Below are positions 11,471 through 23,418 of a stretch of 64,000 nt of DNA, piece by piece (position 1 is the first letter of the stretch; the number at the start of each line of letters is the position of its first letter). The stretch lies in NCBI GenBank assembly GCA_022385805.1, contig MU277702.1, positions 186,001-250,000 on the forward strand, in the 5' to 3' direction. Under the pieces are notes generated by a model. That model saw only the letters and a list, made by a program, of their open reading frames with translations. It searched no databases and was not told where the DNA came from. Made by a program: the position numbers and the translations under genes. The DNA is from Pilatotrama ljubarskyi. Lineage: Eukaryota; Basidiomycota; Agaricomycetes; Polyporales; Polyporaceae.

Positions 11471-12778
11471 ATGGGTACGGACTACTACAAGCTCCTGGGT
11501 GTTTCCCGGGATGCCAGCGAAGATGACATTAAGAAGGCGTACAAGAAGATGGTGAGTACCCCGGCCTCGTGCCCGACTATGAGCCGGAAATTGACTTGCA
11601 CCTCAACAGGCCTTGAAATGGCATCCAGATCGTAACGCCGGTTCAGAAGATGCCTCCAAGAAGTTCAAGGAGGTAAGCTTTGCATTCCGGACAGGTATGA
11701 CTCGTGTGACCCTTGACTGACTCGATGACGCACAGATCTCCGAGGCCTTTGAAGTCCTCAGCGATAAGCAGAAACGGGCCATCTACGACCAGTTCGGTGA
11801 GGAGGGTCTGAAGGGAGGAGGTATTCCGCCACAAGGCGCAGGCGGCCCCGGAGGCGGCTTCTCCGGCTTCGGTGGCTTCCCTGGTGCGCAGACCTTCACC
11901 TTCACCAGCGGTCCAGGAGGCAGCTTCAGCTCCGGAGGTCGCGGAGGCTTCTCGCCAACAGACCCCAACAAGATCTTCGAGTAAGTAGCGGACATCCGTC
12001 TTTGTTCATGGACGTCGCTAACGTGCGCCGCAGACAGATCTTCGGTATGGGAGGACTTGGCGGCATGGGCGGCATGGGCGGGTTCGGTGGCGGTCGGAGC
12101 CGAATGGGCAGCATGTTCTCGCATGACGATGACGACGACGACATGACGGGCTCGTTCTTCAGCAGCGGTATGCCAGGTGGCATGCCGCGCGGAGGCCGCT
12201 CAACACCCCGCCGTCCACAATCACCCGCACCCTCACAACCATCCGAAATAACACGGCCGCTCAAGGTCTCGCTCGAGGACCTCTACTCTGGCGCGACCAA
12301 ACACCTGAAGGTCGGTCGCCGGTTGCTCAACGGCGGTACGGAGGAGAAGGTGCTCGAGATCCAGATCTCACCAGGATGGAAGAGCGGCACGAAGATCCGC
12401 TTCCCGCGGGCGGGCAACGAGCAGCCCAACGGCGAGGCGCAAGACCTTGTCTTCGTCGTCGAGGAGAAGCCGCACGAGCGGTTCGTGCGCGAGGGCAACG
12501 ACCTCATCACGCATGTCAAGATTCCGCTAGTCGACGCCCTCACTGGCTCCGGCGGCAAGCACGTCGTCGAGCACCTCGACGGACGGAAGATCCAGGTGCC
12601 CGTACCGTTCGGCATTGTCAAGCCCGGGCAGGAGACCACGCTGCCGGGTGAGGGCATGCCGATCCGGAAGGAGGGCAGCGTCAAGAAGAAGGGCGACCTC
12701 ATCGTCAAGTGGGATGTGGTCTTCCCCGATCGCCTCACTCCCGCACAGAAGGAGGGCATCCGGAAGGTGTTGGCGTGA
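11471..12778 (+). CDS. SIS1: type II (class B) J-protein / Hsp40, Sis1-DnaJB1 type
   Basis: Four exons (11471-11551, 11610-11672, 11736-11980, 12034-12778) give 377 aa. The J domain covers residues 1-70, with the HPD triad at 32-34 that stimulates Hsp70 ATPase. A Gly/Phe region follows, with a [12 protein letters not shown] Gly/Met stretch and an acidic D-run (HDDDDDDM). The two C-terminal substrate-binding domains occupy about 195-377 ([42 protein letters not shown]). There are no CxxCxGxG zinc fingers, which sets it apart from type I proteins such as Ydj1. Sis1 is an essential cytosolic/nuclear co-chaperone of Hsp70. The upstream HSE cluster, TATA-like element and CT tract fit a strong heat-inducible gene. 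Confidence 0.96.
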
Positions 12779-13706
12779 ACGGACTTGATGGACATCATCG
12801 CATAGTACTTGTATCATCTTGACGCAATTGTATAATTGTACTTTAGCATAGAATTATACCCTTCCGCTCCTTTGTGTTGTTGAAGGTTTTCGGTGGATGT
12901 GGTTTTTGCTCTTACTAGAAGCCCTGCCTTTGGTCGGTTTCATGTATGTTGCACCAAGTACGCATAGAATCGAACGCAAACGCAGTCTCCGTTCTAACCA
13001 ATTGCGCAATGGCAGTCGTGAGGAAATATAGTAGGTGAGTTGGTTGATGCCTTTGGAACATACCTGCACGCCGCCGCTAAGTATAAGTAAGAGGCCTACA
13101 GAGGGACGTGCTGAACATGCGACACCTACGTGCTCACGTGTGGCTTGACCGCCGCATTTGCATCGATGCCTCTAGAGTCGAGACTGGGCTAATATGGGTC
13201 CACACAATGTAGGTGATCGTAATAATGCCTGAAGCCATAGCATTGTCTTATATTTTGGGCCAAGTTTGTTCCTCTTCATATACGCATTCAAAGGAACTTG
13301 TGAAACGGAGGCTGAAGGGAGGTCAGACTTATTATAAAAGCCTTGGGGTGCACCGAAGTGCACCGAAGCTAGAGCCAAGTCCTCAGCATGGTGATGTACT
13401 AGTGTCATAGGCTGTTGGGCATAAACAGAGTCTGACGCACGTCACATAATTCCTCCGAGACCAGAAGGCTTCCAGATGCAAGCGCTAAATTGCTGTGGCG
13501 CGTGGTTTCATAGGATGAGTGTGGTTGGGGCCTATGGCCTCTGATCCAAACACGTGCAAATCGAGCTTGTGGCGGTCTGGATCTGCTCGGAGCTGAACAC
13601 TCCAGGCTCCATTGGCCCAAGACCTTCGCTCACGACCTCTCACGACATCACCGTATATGTGCCCTGCTTCCCGCCTCTGTATGTTTCAAACCCTCTAAGC
13701 TCCAAT
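12779..13706. other. intergenic region with a tRNA-like fragment
   Basis: This region holds the SIS1 3' region and the promoter of the kelch gene. Besides the tRNA-like fragment at 12961-13017 there is a perfect 2 x 10-bp tandem repeat (TGCACCGAAG) at 13349-13368. No coding exon is supported. Confidence 0.5.
12961..13017 (-). pseudogene. tRNA-like fragment with A box and B box
   Basis: Read on the minus strand from 13017, the sequence begins GACTGCC and runs into GCGCAATTGGTTAGAAC, a near-perfect D-arm / pol III A box. A B-box-like GCGTTCGATTC follows at 12977-12967. The distance between the boxes is about 13 nt shorter than in a normal tRNA, and the 3' side does not pair with the 5' acceptor strand. 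This fits a tRNA pseudogene with most of the anticodon arm deleted, or the head of a tRNA-derived SINE. It is not a functional tRNA. Confidence 0.45.
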
Positions 13707-16700
13707 ATGCATACCCTATACGAGGTCGCTCTGTCCTCGCTCTTGGTCCTCACGCTTGTGGAGGACTATGTCATGGCGGCCGAGCAGTACACAGCGGTTC
13801 CCAGGTGCGTTATGCTGCACGATCAATCTTATGAGATTGCTGAAGAACCCATGCCATTTGAAGATGGGGCCAGGCTGCTGCGTTGGTCAACGACGCCCTC
13901 TTCATCCATGGTGGCCGAACAGACCAGTACAATTCCTACGCCTATAGCTCTGCTCCAGTCACCAATGACATCTTCCTCCTTCCGCTGAACGCGACTTTCG
14001 ACATCTCATCTCCTCCATGGGAGTACCTTGCCGGCTGCTTCAACTGCTCTTCATCTCAAGGCCCCGCTGTGGCCTGGCACACCCTTTCGGCGTTCAATAC
14101 CACGGACCTGCTACTTTTCGGAGGAGACGCTGGCCCAAATGGGCCTATCTCAGATCCCGAGGAGGCCGACTCAGCTGCGCTACTCAACATTGCAAACCAT
14201 GAGTCTCCCGTGTGGAACTTCGAGACAAAGTCGTGGGCGAACGAGCCTCTCCGTCGTATTTATCATTCGGCGTCGTCCACTGGCGGCAAGATATGGCTGA
14301 TCGGAGGAGAGAAGGCAGACGGTTCGGGAAATGCCTTCTCAGACCACTACGTTTACGACCCAGCAGGCCCGTACTTTACGCAATTACCCTCGACCAATGG
14401 CCCTCCAGACATCTTTGGCCATGCATCAATCGTTCTACCTGACCGGCGGCTTATCGTCTTTGGCGGTTACTCGCCCTCGCAAGGCGCCCTTGTCCCGTTC
14501 TCAACCATCTGGTCCCTGGATACGAAGCAATCGACGCTCACCTGGTCGACTCTGTCAGTATCCAGTTCTGCTCTGCCGTCTCCTCGGCGCGGTTTCGCAG
14601 CGACTGTCCTCGACGATGGCAGGGTCCTCATCCAAGGCGGTGCGGATGCAGCAATGCAGAACGTGTTCAGCGATGGCTGGATCCTTGACACGGCGCAGAA
14701 TCCCATGGTTTGGAGTGCCGTCGACGCTCTATCGCAGGTCGGACCTCGGCGGGATCACTTTGCCGTAGCATTAGGTTCGGAAGTACTCTTCGGCTTCGGT
14801 GCGTATAACCTTCATTATCTTCCATTGTGCGGAACATGTCTGACATCACACAGGCTACGCACAATCCGCGCCTGTCAACGCTAGCTTGCTTCTGTTCGAT
14901 GCAGCGAAGGGGACGTTTGGGAGCACGTACACGCCCCCGGCAGCCGTCACGAGTCCTACTTCGAACACAATCCCTGGGCCAACCGCGACAGGTTCCGGCT
15001 CTGGCCAATCGCCTTCAGGCACCGCAGGCGACCCTGCAGGAACACGAGGTGGATCGACTCCTTCGTCCACAGGTCAGCCTGGCAGCAGTGGGAACGGAGG
15101 AGGGAAATCGGGCGATGGCGATGGCAATGGCAATGGCACCACGCCTGGAGGTGATCCCCAAGGCGCATCCAGCAAATCTCATGCGACTGCTGTCGCGCTT
15201 GGCGTAGTCTTCGGTGTCTTGGGGCTCCTCGCCGGAGGCGCTGCCGCATATTACTTGAGCACGAGACGTCGTGCGACGCACGACCGCTTCCACCTCCTCG
15301 GGCCCTCTGACGATGACGAAAGTCCTCACCTTGGGCCTGTTATTCCTGTCGCCGGTGCCGGTGGGGCACGCGAGAAGGGCCTACCTGTCGTTCAAACTGT
15401 CAAAGAGAAACTCGGTGGACTCGTTCCTGGACGAACAACTCGCCAACCTCAGCGTCGGGACATGTTGGCGGATGAAGACACGAGGGTGTTTGACGAGCCA
15501 GGGTGGTACCAGGTTCGGCGTGACGGAAGCGTTGGTTCCTGGAGTACCGGACGAGGTCGCCCGACTCTGGGAGATGTCGTCCAGGGATCGCTCACCTCTT
15601 TGCGGAACGTCGGCGGTGCTATGCTCGCCTATGCATCCGGCACTCGCAACTCTAAGAACAGGGAACCTAGCGGTGCATCCTCAGTTACCTACTGGGAGAA
15701 GGACTCGTACGAGCCGTTCTCCGACAAAGCCGCCCTGGTCGGTCTCGCCCATGCCCCACAGGCTGCATCGAGACCTAAGGGAGGGAGGAAGGCCTCGTAC
15801 ACTTCGCAGTGGTCCTACTATGAAGATCCGTTCGCGGATTACGACGTCGAGTCGTTCAAGATGCCGGGCGATGACGAGTACGACTCTGATCCTGTCGAGC
15901 TTGGCCTGGCCCCATCTCTCGACGATCCTCCTCCGCGGCCATACCTGTACACCCGCGTCGCCCCCGCAACGTACGATGTGACACGACTGTCCCCACTCTC
16001 CGAGAAGCCATCCCTCCTCACTGTTTCAGACCCTGCGGCGAGCTCGGACTCTTCCCACGGCAACTCCCCACTGAATACCACAAGCTCCTCGGCGGAGCAC
16101 ACGCGCAGCTCTGGAGATACGCCTCGTTCGCCTCGCCGCCCGTCCTCCATCATCGATGCAAACCCTCCCATCATGCGCACCATGCGGCGGTCGGATACCT
16201 GGTGGTCCAAGTTCGCGAAGACGCCGCTCTTGGACCGTCTCTCCTCGGACAGCTCCCGGGCGCAACGCCCGTTGGATTTCCGCGACCCCAACCCGCCCCC
16301 GCGATCACTCGTCCCCATCAAGGAGACCTCGAACTCTCTATCGCCCGAGGACCCGCCTTCCAAACGCGGGAGCAGGCACGATCCCATGTACGCGAGCGTG
16401 CACCACGGGCGGTCGGCCACGTCCCTGCAGACGTCCAAGACCGCCGACTCGGAGGTGATCGAGAAGATGGGGCGCACGATGGACATTGTCCAGAAGGGCA
16501 CCGTCTCCTCCCATGCGAGCACTGCCAGCACCGATAGTGGGACCAGTGCGGACACATACGGGCACGCACAGTCGCCCTCCGCAGCAGCCGACCATGAGCT
16601 CGGTGCGCTCTCAGTCTCCATCCCTGAGCGCGCCGACGTGTCCCTTCGGCCAGAAGACGCCACGCCGACCGAGCTAAATCTGGTGCAATCTCCAACGGCT

Positions 16701-16958
16701 ATGACCGCCGCTCAGGCTGCTAGGTCTTCAGCGGTTGATGAGGAGACTAGGCGACCGAGCCCCCCAGGGCGGTTTACGCCGGGAACGAGCGTGGCCGCGC
16801 GTGTTGCGGCGCTCGAGCAGCAGTCGAGATCCCCGCCGCTGTCCCCTCCCCCTCCGAGTCGACCCAGGAAGTCGCGAAGCAGCGTGTACGGCCTCGCTCC
16901 CAAACCTTCCCTCTTTGTCGCCAATCCCGATCGGCGTACTGCGAGCGGAGACTCATGA
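13707..16958 (+). CDS. single-pass membrane kelch beta-propeller protein
   Basis: Three exons (13707-13804, 13864-14798, 14854-16958) give 1045 aa. Residues 1-24 are hydrophobic and look like a signal peptide. The ectodomain (about 30-365) carries repeated kelch-type blades, recognisable by LFIHGG, LLLFGG, IWLIGG, LIVFGG and VLIQGG. A Gly/Ser/Pro-rich stalk (about 370-450, with an alternating Asp-Gly/Asn-Gly stretch) leads to one membrane segment at about 455-478, followed by RRR (positive inside). The remaining ~567 residues form a Ser/Pro-rich cytoplasmic tail with polyproline motifs near the end (SPPLSPPPPSRP). The architecture suggests a surface sensor or anchor. No catalytic Cys/Tyr set of galactose oxidase is evident, so an enzyme is unlikely. 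The ligand is unknown. Confidence 0.85.
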
Positions 16959-18755
16959 AGTCCTCGAGCGCGAGCCGTTTGTCGGTGGTCGCCGATTGTC
17001 CGTCTCGCCCTTCTCCGCTTGCGACATCCCTTCTTCGCCTCCAACTCCCATACACTCCAAGTAGAGCCCGGTGCCTCCTTAGCCCACCGCTGAGTCACTA
17101 GACCTCATTGCTGATTATCTTTATGCCCCGGACGATCTTCCCTTACCGCGTATCAGTAATCCTTGTTTCTTTACCTCCACTTCGTCAGCCCGCCTGACCT
17201 GCATGACCAGTTATGACCTCTTCCTCCCCCCTTTCAATGGACTTCCTTTGTTGTATTACGCGCTGCTTATGGTCCTTGACGACTTCTTACGATTACGACA
17301 CGCCCAGCTTCGGCACAATCTGATCCTGTATTCCTTTGTGCTGCGCCCGCTGTGTTCATACCTGCTGCCGACGCCCGCCCGCCCCAACAGCGGCGCGCCT
17401 CGGATAGCGACGCTCTCGGCCAGGATTGTGCTACAGTCTACCTCTCTGTGTTATTAGCATGCCTTTGTATCGGACAAACCACTGCTAAGTGCGAGGACAT
17501 CCGAGGTGGTCGACGCTGTGATGGATGCCGTATTTCCTGCCTTGCGCATGTCCAACGGGGGCAGGCACCGGCACGCATGACCTAGAAGTTTTCCCCCCGC
17601 AGACTCATGGTGTGCGCACGGCTGCTCTCTCCTCCGCCGGGCTCTGGCTGGACATATGAAGGGGAAGGTTGGAGATCTGCTCGTTCGGACGAGTGTCCCA
17701 TGTCGACGGGCGGTCGTCTGTTCTGCCTCAAGGCGCCCTAACATGTCGCCGATTGGATCGAAGACGGAATGGAACGCCCAGATTAGCTACGCATAGACTT
17801 GGTGTTCGGCGGCAATGATCCGGCGTCTATTGCAAATTGACAGTGTCCGGGGTCCTCACCTGCTTGCGAGTTATTTTAACGATTTTGCGGGAGGGGGAAA
17901 TCGCTAACAAATGCAATGGAACACGCGTTCGTGTCATCCGGCGAGAAGCGCGGGGCGTGGTGGATGGAGTTCCTCCCGACCGAGTGAACGGACGCGGGGA
18001 CTCGGTCGCTCGGCGCGTTCGTGCACAATGGACGGACGTCGCGCATGGTATCCCGCCTACGGCGGTTTTCGCCCCTTTGCACGCTTGATTGGGAGAGATG
18101 GGCTAGCGTTGTTCCATCCTTGGATTGTTTTGCACCACCGCGCCAACTGATCCAGTCCAGGGAGCGACGAGGTTGTGCGCGCAGGCGAGAGGAGGCATCC
18201 TGGCATGGACATCATCCGTGGTCCACGCAAACCGGAGCGCCTGGGAAGGGCGCAGCAGGAATTGGTGTTTCAGACGCCAGAGAAAGCCGCCCATCAGTGC
18301 CACAGAGCGTAAAGGGGCAACCGGGCGCCTAGGCCCAGCTCGGCCATACGCAGGCTGCAGGGATCAGCGTGCCGACGGAGGCCAGGCGCCAGCGTGCTGC
18401 TCTGACCGCATTTGCTTCCGCCATCTGCGATGCTGAAACGCGCACCGATGCGACTTTCGCTGAATTCAGAACGAGCTGATATCTGGATAAGACCGGCTCT
18501 TCCAGCGCCGGCCCCGCCCCTTGGCTTGACGCCGCTTAGCTGCACATACCGGGCAATGAGCCAGGCAGTTGACACGAGAAGCTAGAAGCATGGCGTGGTC
18601 AGCCCATGAGCATCCCCCTGGCTCGAGTTCACACCCATGACGCTCGCATTAGGTCAAGGTTCGTCCCTGACCGATGCGGTTAATGCGGGGGTGCTAGACA
18701 TACACTGGAGGTGTACATTCGGTACAGGTTGCTGCTGTTCTCTTACACGCACCGC
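16959..18755. other. gene-free stretch, 1.8 kb, between tail-to-tail genes
   Basis: Genes end here from both sides (the kelch gene from the left, the ACBP gene from the right). The first few hundred bases are pyrimidine-rich and look like 3' untranslated sequence. No further gene is supported. Confidence 0.5.
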
Positions 18756-19357
18756 CTATGCGGCCTCGATTTCCGCGATGTACTTCTTGGCCTCCTCCGT
18801 ATCCGCACGCTTGAGGATCTATTCGGGCGACGGAGGTGAGGCGGCGTGCTACGCATCGGCGGGAACGGCAGACTCACCTCGAGGAGCTTCTCGACGTACT
18901 TGGCGTAGGCCTCCTCCTTCGAGGTGCCCTCTACGCTCTTCCACGCGTCCCTGAGCGTAGGTTGAGGGGTTCCTCAGCGTGCGCGGACAGAGAGGAGGGA
19001 TGGCGCAACTTACCACTTCGCCTTGCCAACGAAATCAAGCATGCCAGGGCGCGAGGTGTTCACATCGCCGACGGTGGCTGCAGAGCGAACGTTCCGCTCA
19101 GTCCCGACGCCGCATGATACACTCTGGCAGATGATAGGCACTCACCCTGCTTGTAGTACTTGTAGAACTGCATAAGTCAATGCAGAGAGCGCGCAAGTGG
19201 CAGAATTAGTCTGCTGTCAGAGACGCGTCCCGGCAAGGGTTCATCGCGCGTAAGGCGGACGCACGTAGAGCTGTTCCTCCTGGGTGGGCTGGATGGGGCC
19301 CTCCTTGGGGAGGCTCTGGACGATGGCGACGGCTTTCTCGAACTTGGCCTGGGACAT
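18756..19357 (-). CDS. ACB1: acyl-CoA-binding protein
   Basis: Five minus-strand exons (19357-19265, 19167-19146, 19077-19014, 18950-18878, 18818-18756) give 104 aa, slightly longer than the ~87-aa yeast protein. It starts [20 protein letters not shown] and carries the family core [19 protein letters not shown] followed by [18 protein letters not shown]. These include the Tyr and Lys positions that bind the CoA headgroup and adenine in known structures. The fold is a soluble four-helix bundle that binds medium- and long-chain acyl-CoA esters and supplies them to lipid and vesicle pathways. Exon 2 has only 22 nt. The extra C-terminal residues ([20 protein letters not shown]) extend the last helix. 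The assignment is secure. Confidence 0.95.
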
Positions 19358-22300
19358 GGCTGGCTTGCGGTGGATGCTGGTGAAGGAGAGGAGAGAGTGG
19401 TATACACGACGAGATAAAGATCAGCTGGAGTAAGGCCCGCCGATCTAAGTAATCGAGGAGGGCCGCCCGCATCGACGCGCCCGATCCGCTCGATCGCGCG
19501 CGCGGCAGGTCCCGAGGCTGCGCTCCCCGGTCGACAAGCTTCATCTCCAGCGACTCCCTCGTCGATCTCAGCTCCGAGGCGCAACCGACGGCTCCCGCCA
19601 ACCCAATCTCGGTCGGCGTCGACGACCACCGTAAAGCGCTCGCAGGCCTCCAAATTATACCCGCGTCGACGTCAGTGCGAAACAGACTACATACCTCCCC
19701 GGCCGACTTCTACTTATGGCGCAACGTCCATCCAGATGATGTCTCCGACATCGCGGACAACAATACATCCGCGCATGGACTTGCGTAGGCACGCGGCCTC
19801 TGTTCTACCTGAATTCATGAAACCTCGGATGCAATTCACGCCGAGTCGACGAGGCAACGACTCCATGGATATGCGACGTTTCTTACCAACATTCACTGGC
19901 ATCACTGAGTGTCATGTCCAGTCGAACGACATTGTTCATGCACGCACTCCGTCAAGACGCCAGTGTCGGGACCTGCTGCGCCTCCGCGTTTGAGCTGGAA
20001 ATCTCGTCAGCGATAGCCGTCGGCGACGAGTGGTGGCACGGCGAGCGCTCTGTGCGCATCACAACCCAGCGGCCGTCGGCGTCAAGATCGCTATCGAACC
20101 ATTGGTTCGGAGGCAGTACGTTGTACATACCTTCAGGCGCCAGGCGCACTCGCGCACTCGCGTTGTGCGCACCGTGACCGTGCTATGGTCGCAGGCGCCG
20201 GTCCCTGAGGTGCGTGGGCGGCACGTTCGCCCGGCGTTCCCACTGTGAGTCCTTCTCACAACTTCTCCGAAGGGCTCTGCGTCATGCTGACTATGCCTGG
20301 CAGGAGTGATTGGTGGGATTGTTAGGAGGGGGAGTAGTACGCCATCGTCAGATAGCTCCGTCGTGAACGGTCTTGGGACTGCCCCAGCCCGTTTTGCATA
20401 GAGTCTGGTCATGTCTTCTAGGCCGATGGCGTCCGACAGGTGGGCCGAAGGATCCTGCGATGACGCCGCTACATTGTATTGTCAGCCGGGTGGCTCGTAA
20501 CCGTTGTATCGGTGGGTGGAATACGGACCGTTGATTAATTTGTGAGCTTCGCTGCTTCTCATTGCTCTGCGAGTCAGAGCGCTCCCGATGAGTTCCCAGC
20601 ATCCGCCGTGCACGTGAAGAGTATAGCAGGCACAAGGTCCGGCTGGGATGAGCTCGTTGCTCTTGGCCACGGCACGGCCGCCGTCTCTCGTTGCGGCTAT
20701 AACTCAATATACCAAACGCCCATACTCGGACGGGCATTCTCAGGAGACTGCGTTTTATCCCGATAGCGATAGAGTATGAAGGCTGCCGGCAGCCCTCTGT
20801 GGATGGTGCGTGTTCTCCTTGTTCTCGCGCGCTATTTCGAAGACTTCCCCCGTTCTCTTGTTCGCTCCAAGGGATCACCAGGCGTTCGGCGCGTACCCTC
20901 GGCGCCAGAAGACATTGTGTTCCCTCATTGTCAAGAAGTCGTTGCAAGGGTAGGTGGTCCGAGTCAAGGAGATGATTTGTGTCGGCTTCCATGGACCGTA
21001 CAGGGCCTTTGTCTCCTTCGCCATCAGGACACTGTCGGGACGGTGTTGTCTCCGCGCAGCGGACACATATATCCGGTGGCAGAAGCACACTTCACGGCGA
21101 GGAAAGGGCGTGCCAAATGATTCAAACGGCCAAGTTCCATCCGTGCCGACTTCTTAATATAGGGCCGTCCCACTCTATTCGGTCAGTCGACGCATGTGAG
21201 TCCGAAGTCTGCAGTGCGATCGCAGCGTCCGACCTTGTCTCCTCAGGGTCTTCTGCACGGGACCACACACACAGTCATCCTCGCCCCGAGGGCGCTTCGC
21301 GAAAACTTCAGACTCGGCGGTGGGAGTACACAGCCGTATCACGAGCACCCGCCGAGTCCGCACAGACCCCATTGGGACATGCGCCTGCTCGCCCAATATC
21401 GAGCCATCGTGCGGCCTGAGCCCTGGGCCCTAGGACCTGCCTAGCACCTGACGATAGCATGCACATCCTCATGGCGTGCTTGACGGCGGGGGAGAGGTGG
21501 CGCCCTTCATCGTAGGTACTTCGGATGTGAAAGCGCATGATATGCGGGTCCTGCAAATGCTCCCGGATGGACAAAGATCTCCCGGAAGCGATGTCCACTC
21601 TCGACACGCTGCCACCCGCTGTGCCTGCTGCAGTGTGTCCGTACTTAATAGAAAACACGGCTGGTGTGATCTGCGGGCAAGCGAGCTTGACATGACGGAA
21701 CTTTCTGTAGCCTGACCCGCTAGCGAGGCACGAGGATACCGAACGAGGGGACGGGTCTGGCCTCCAGTGCACCCGCATTTCACCGACGCAGCGCGACAAA
21801 CTCTGTTATTTCAGAGAGAGTTACAGGGCCCATGAGTCGACGCAGCGAGAGAAGGGTGGCGCCGGAGAAGGTTCAATGTGTCCTTAACGACCTGCCTTGC
21901 TGCTCGAGGCCGAGGTGGATCGCTGCTGGGCCGGATATCATTACATTTGTGAGAAGGGGGCGTCCCGCAGCGTGCCCGCCGCAGTGTTCCAGCAGCCGCT
22001 GCTGAAATGCGAAGAGGGCGCAGCCTGATTTACTGTCTGAATGCGGCGGTTAGTGTGTCGCCTGGGAGATAGACATTGTATCGAACTGACATGCAGTGCA
22101 TAGTGGATGCTGCGGTCAGCATTGAATACAGCGCTTTCCTCGCATCCTTTACAGGGTAGCGTAGAAACCATGCTAGGAAAGACCAAAGAGCGGGTCGGAA
22201 CACCCTGGTTCAGAGCACGCAATCAGTCGTGGACGAACAGCCGAGGAGATGGCGTGGAGAACGAGCAGGAGCATCCTTGAGGCGCGGTCGGTGAAGCGTT

Positions 22301-23418
22301 AGCACCGACCAGGGTCGTGACTCCCAGGAGCGTGCTTTCCGGACCCGAGTTGAGGACAAGCAGACGCTTTACCGGCTTGAGACGCCCTCAATGATTTCCT
22401 AGCCGCCAGATGACATCAAGCGCGGTGGCGTGGCGAGAAAGTAAGGCGCACTGCCAGATTTGCTCTGGTGTGAGCATGCTTGTAGGTGGCGCGGGCACGA
22501 CGAGCTCGGAAACGGTTAGCGGCTTGCTGGTCCGAGGTAGGAGCTTGGAGCCCATCGCGTAGGCTGTCGGGCGGTTGTTGTGGCGAGGAAGACGATGTCT
22601 ACGACCGTGAGGCAATCATCCTGGGCCGTCATTGTGCGTGACACGCGAACAGTGCTGGCATTCATGCATCCATAGAGCGACGGCTCCGGGCCGACTGCGA
22701 GACCAAACGAGTAGTCCGCTGGCCAAGGGAGCCTGGAAGGCGCATGTGCACATACCCGGGATCGTTCGAGCTGTGTGGAGACGTAAGCAAGGATTATTCG
22801 GTAAAAAATGGGACTGCAGGGCCTCACAGTAACGTACATGTCTGCTAGGCCAGATACCGTAGTTAGAGTGAGCTGGGTGCATCGGAAGGTCAGTAACCTA
22901 CATACTACTGTCCTGACTATAGTCCCGGCCACTTGCATTGGTTGTTTCGTCAGGCCGGCATATCACTGGCGGTGCCTCAGGGTGGCAACCCAGTAATGAG
23001 ACGACCGGTCTCGAGTTCTACTTTCATCGTAACAGTAGTCCTCATTATTGAACTGTCCTATGGCATCGTCCCTTCGTAACCGGTGGCCAGTGCAGGACGT
23101 CAAGCTGTGACGGCAGCATGGACGAGCTGAACGCTGACTTCAATGCCCGATCCAGCGTAAGTAGATTAGCGCCGATGTCTCAGCCACCGTGTCATTTGTG
23201 CCACATGGGGACCCATCAACAATCGTGGTCGGACTGGCGTCTGAGTCCCATTTTGCTGGGGGGAACCCACTCAGCAATTTTGAGCTCCGCCACTCCGCTA
23301 GAGCCGGTATCACTGGCGAAAGTGATCACGGCGACGACGACGGGGACTGCGCCATCGCTGTCCTGTCTTCCGTCCGCTGTCTCTCATTCACGCGTTCTCC
23401 CCGTTGACGGACTCCACG
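19358..23418. other. gene-free tract, 4.1 kb
   Basis: This tract holds the ACBP promoter and the upstream region of the PH-domain gene. The longest open frames (for example minus 20348-21088 and plus 20979-21419) have no domain and overlap each other on both strands, as chance frames do. An ATG at 23118 followed by a good GTAAGT donor could be an upstream exon of the PH gene, but no matching acceptor gives a convincing join. Confidence 0.5.

Noticed and set aside
15106..15140. short tandem GATGGC/AATGGC repeat
   Set aside because: It is an in-frame Asp-Gly/Asn-Gly stretch in the stalk of the kelch protein, not a separate repeat element.
20348..21088. 246-aa minus-strand open frame
   Set aside because: No domain or homologous pattern is visible, and opposite-strand frames of similar length overlap it, as expected by chance.
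23118..23156. possible upstream first exon of the tandem PH gene (ATG plus GTAAGT donor)
   Set aside because: The nearest acceptor would leave a 27-nt intron, and the downstream frame then meets a stop before the PH exons.
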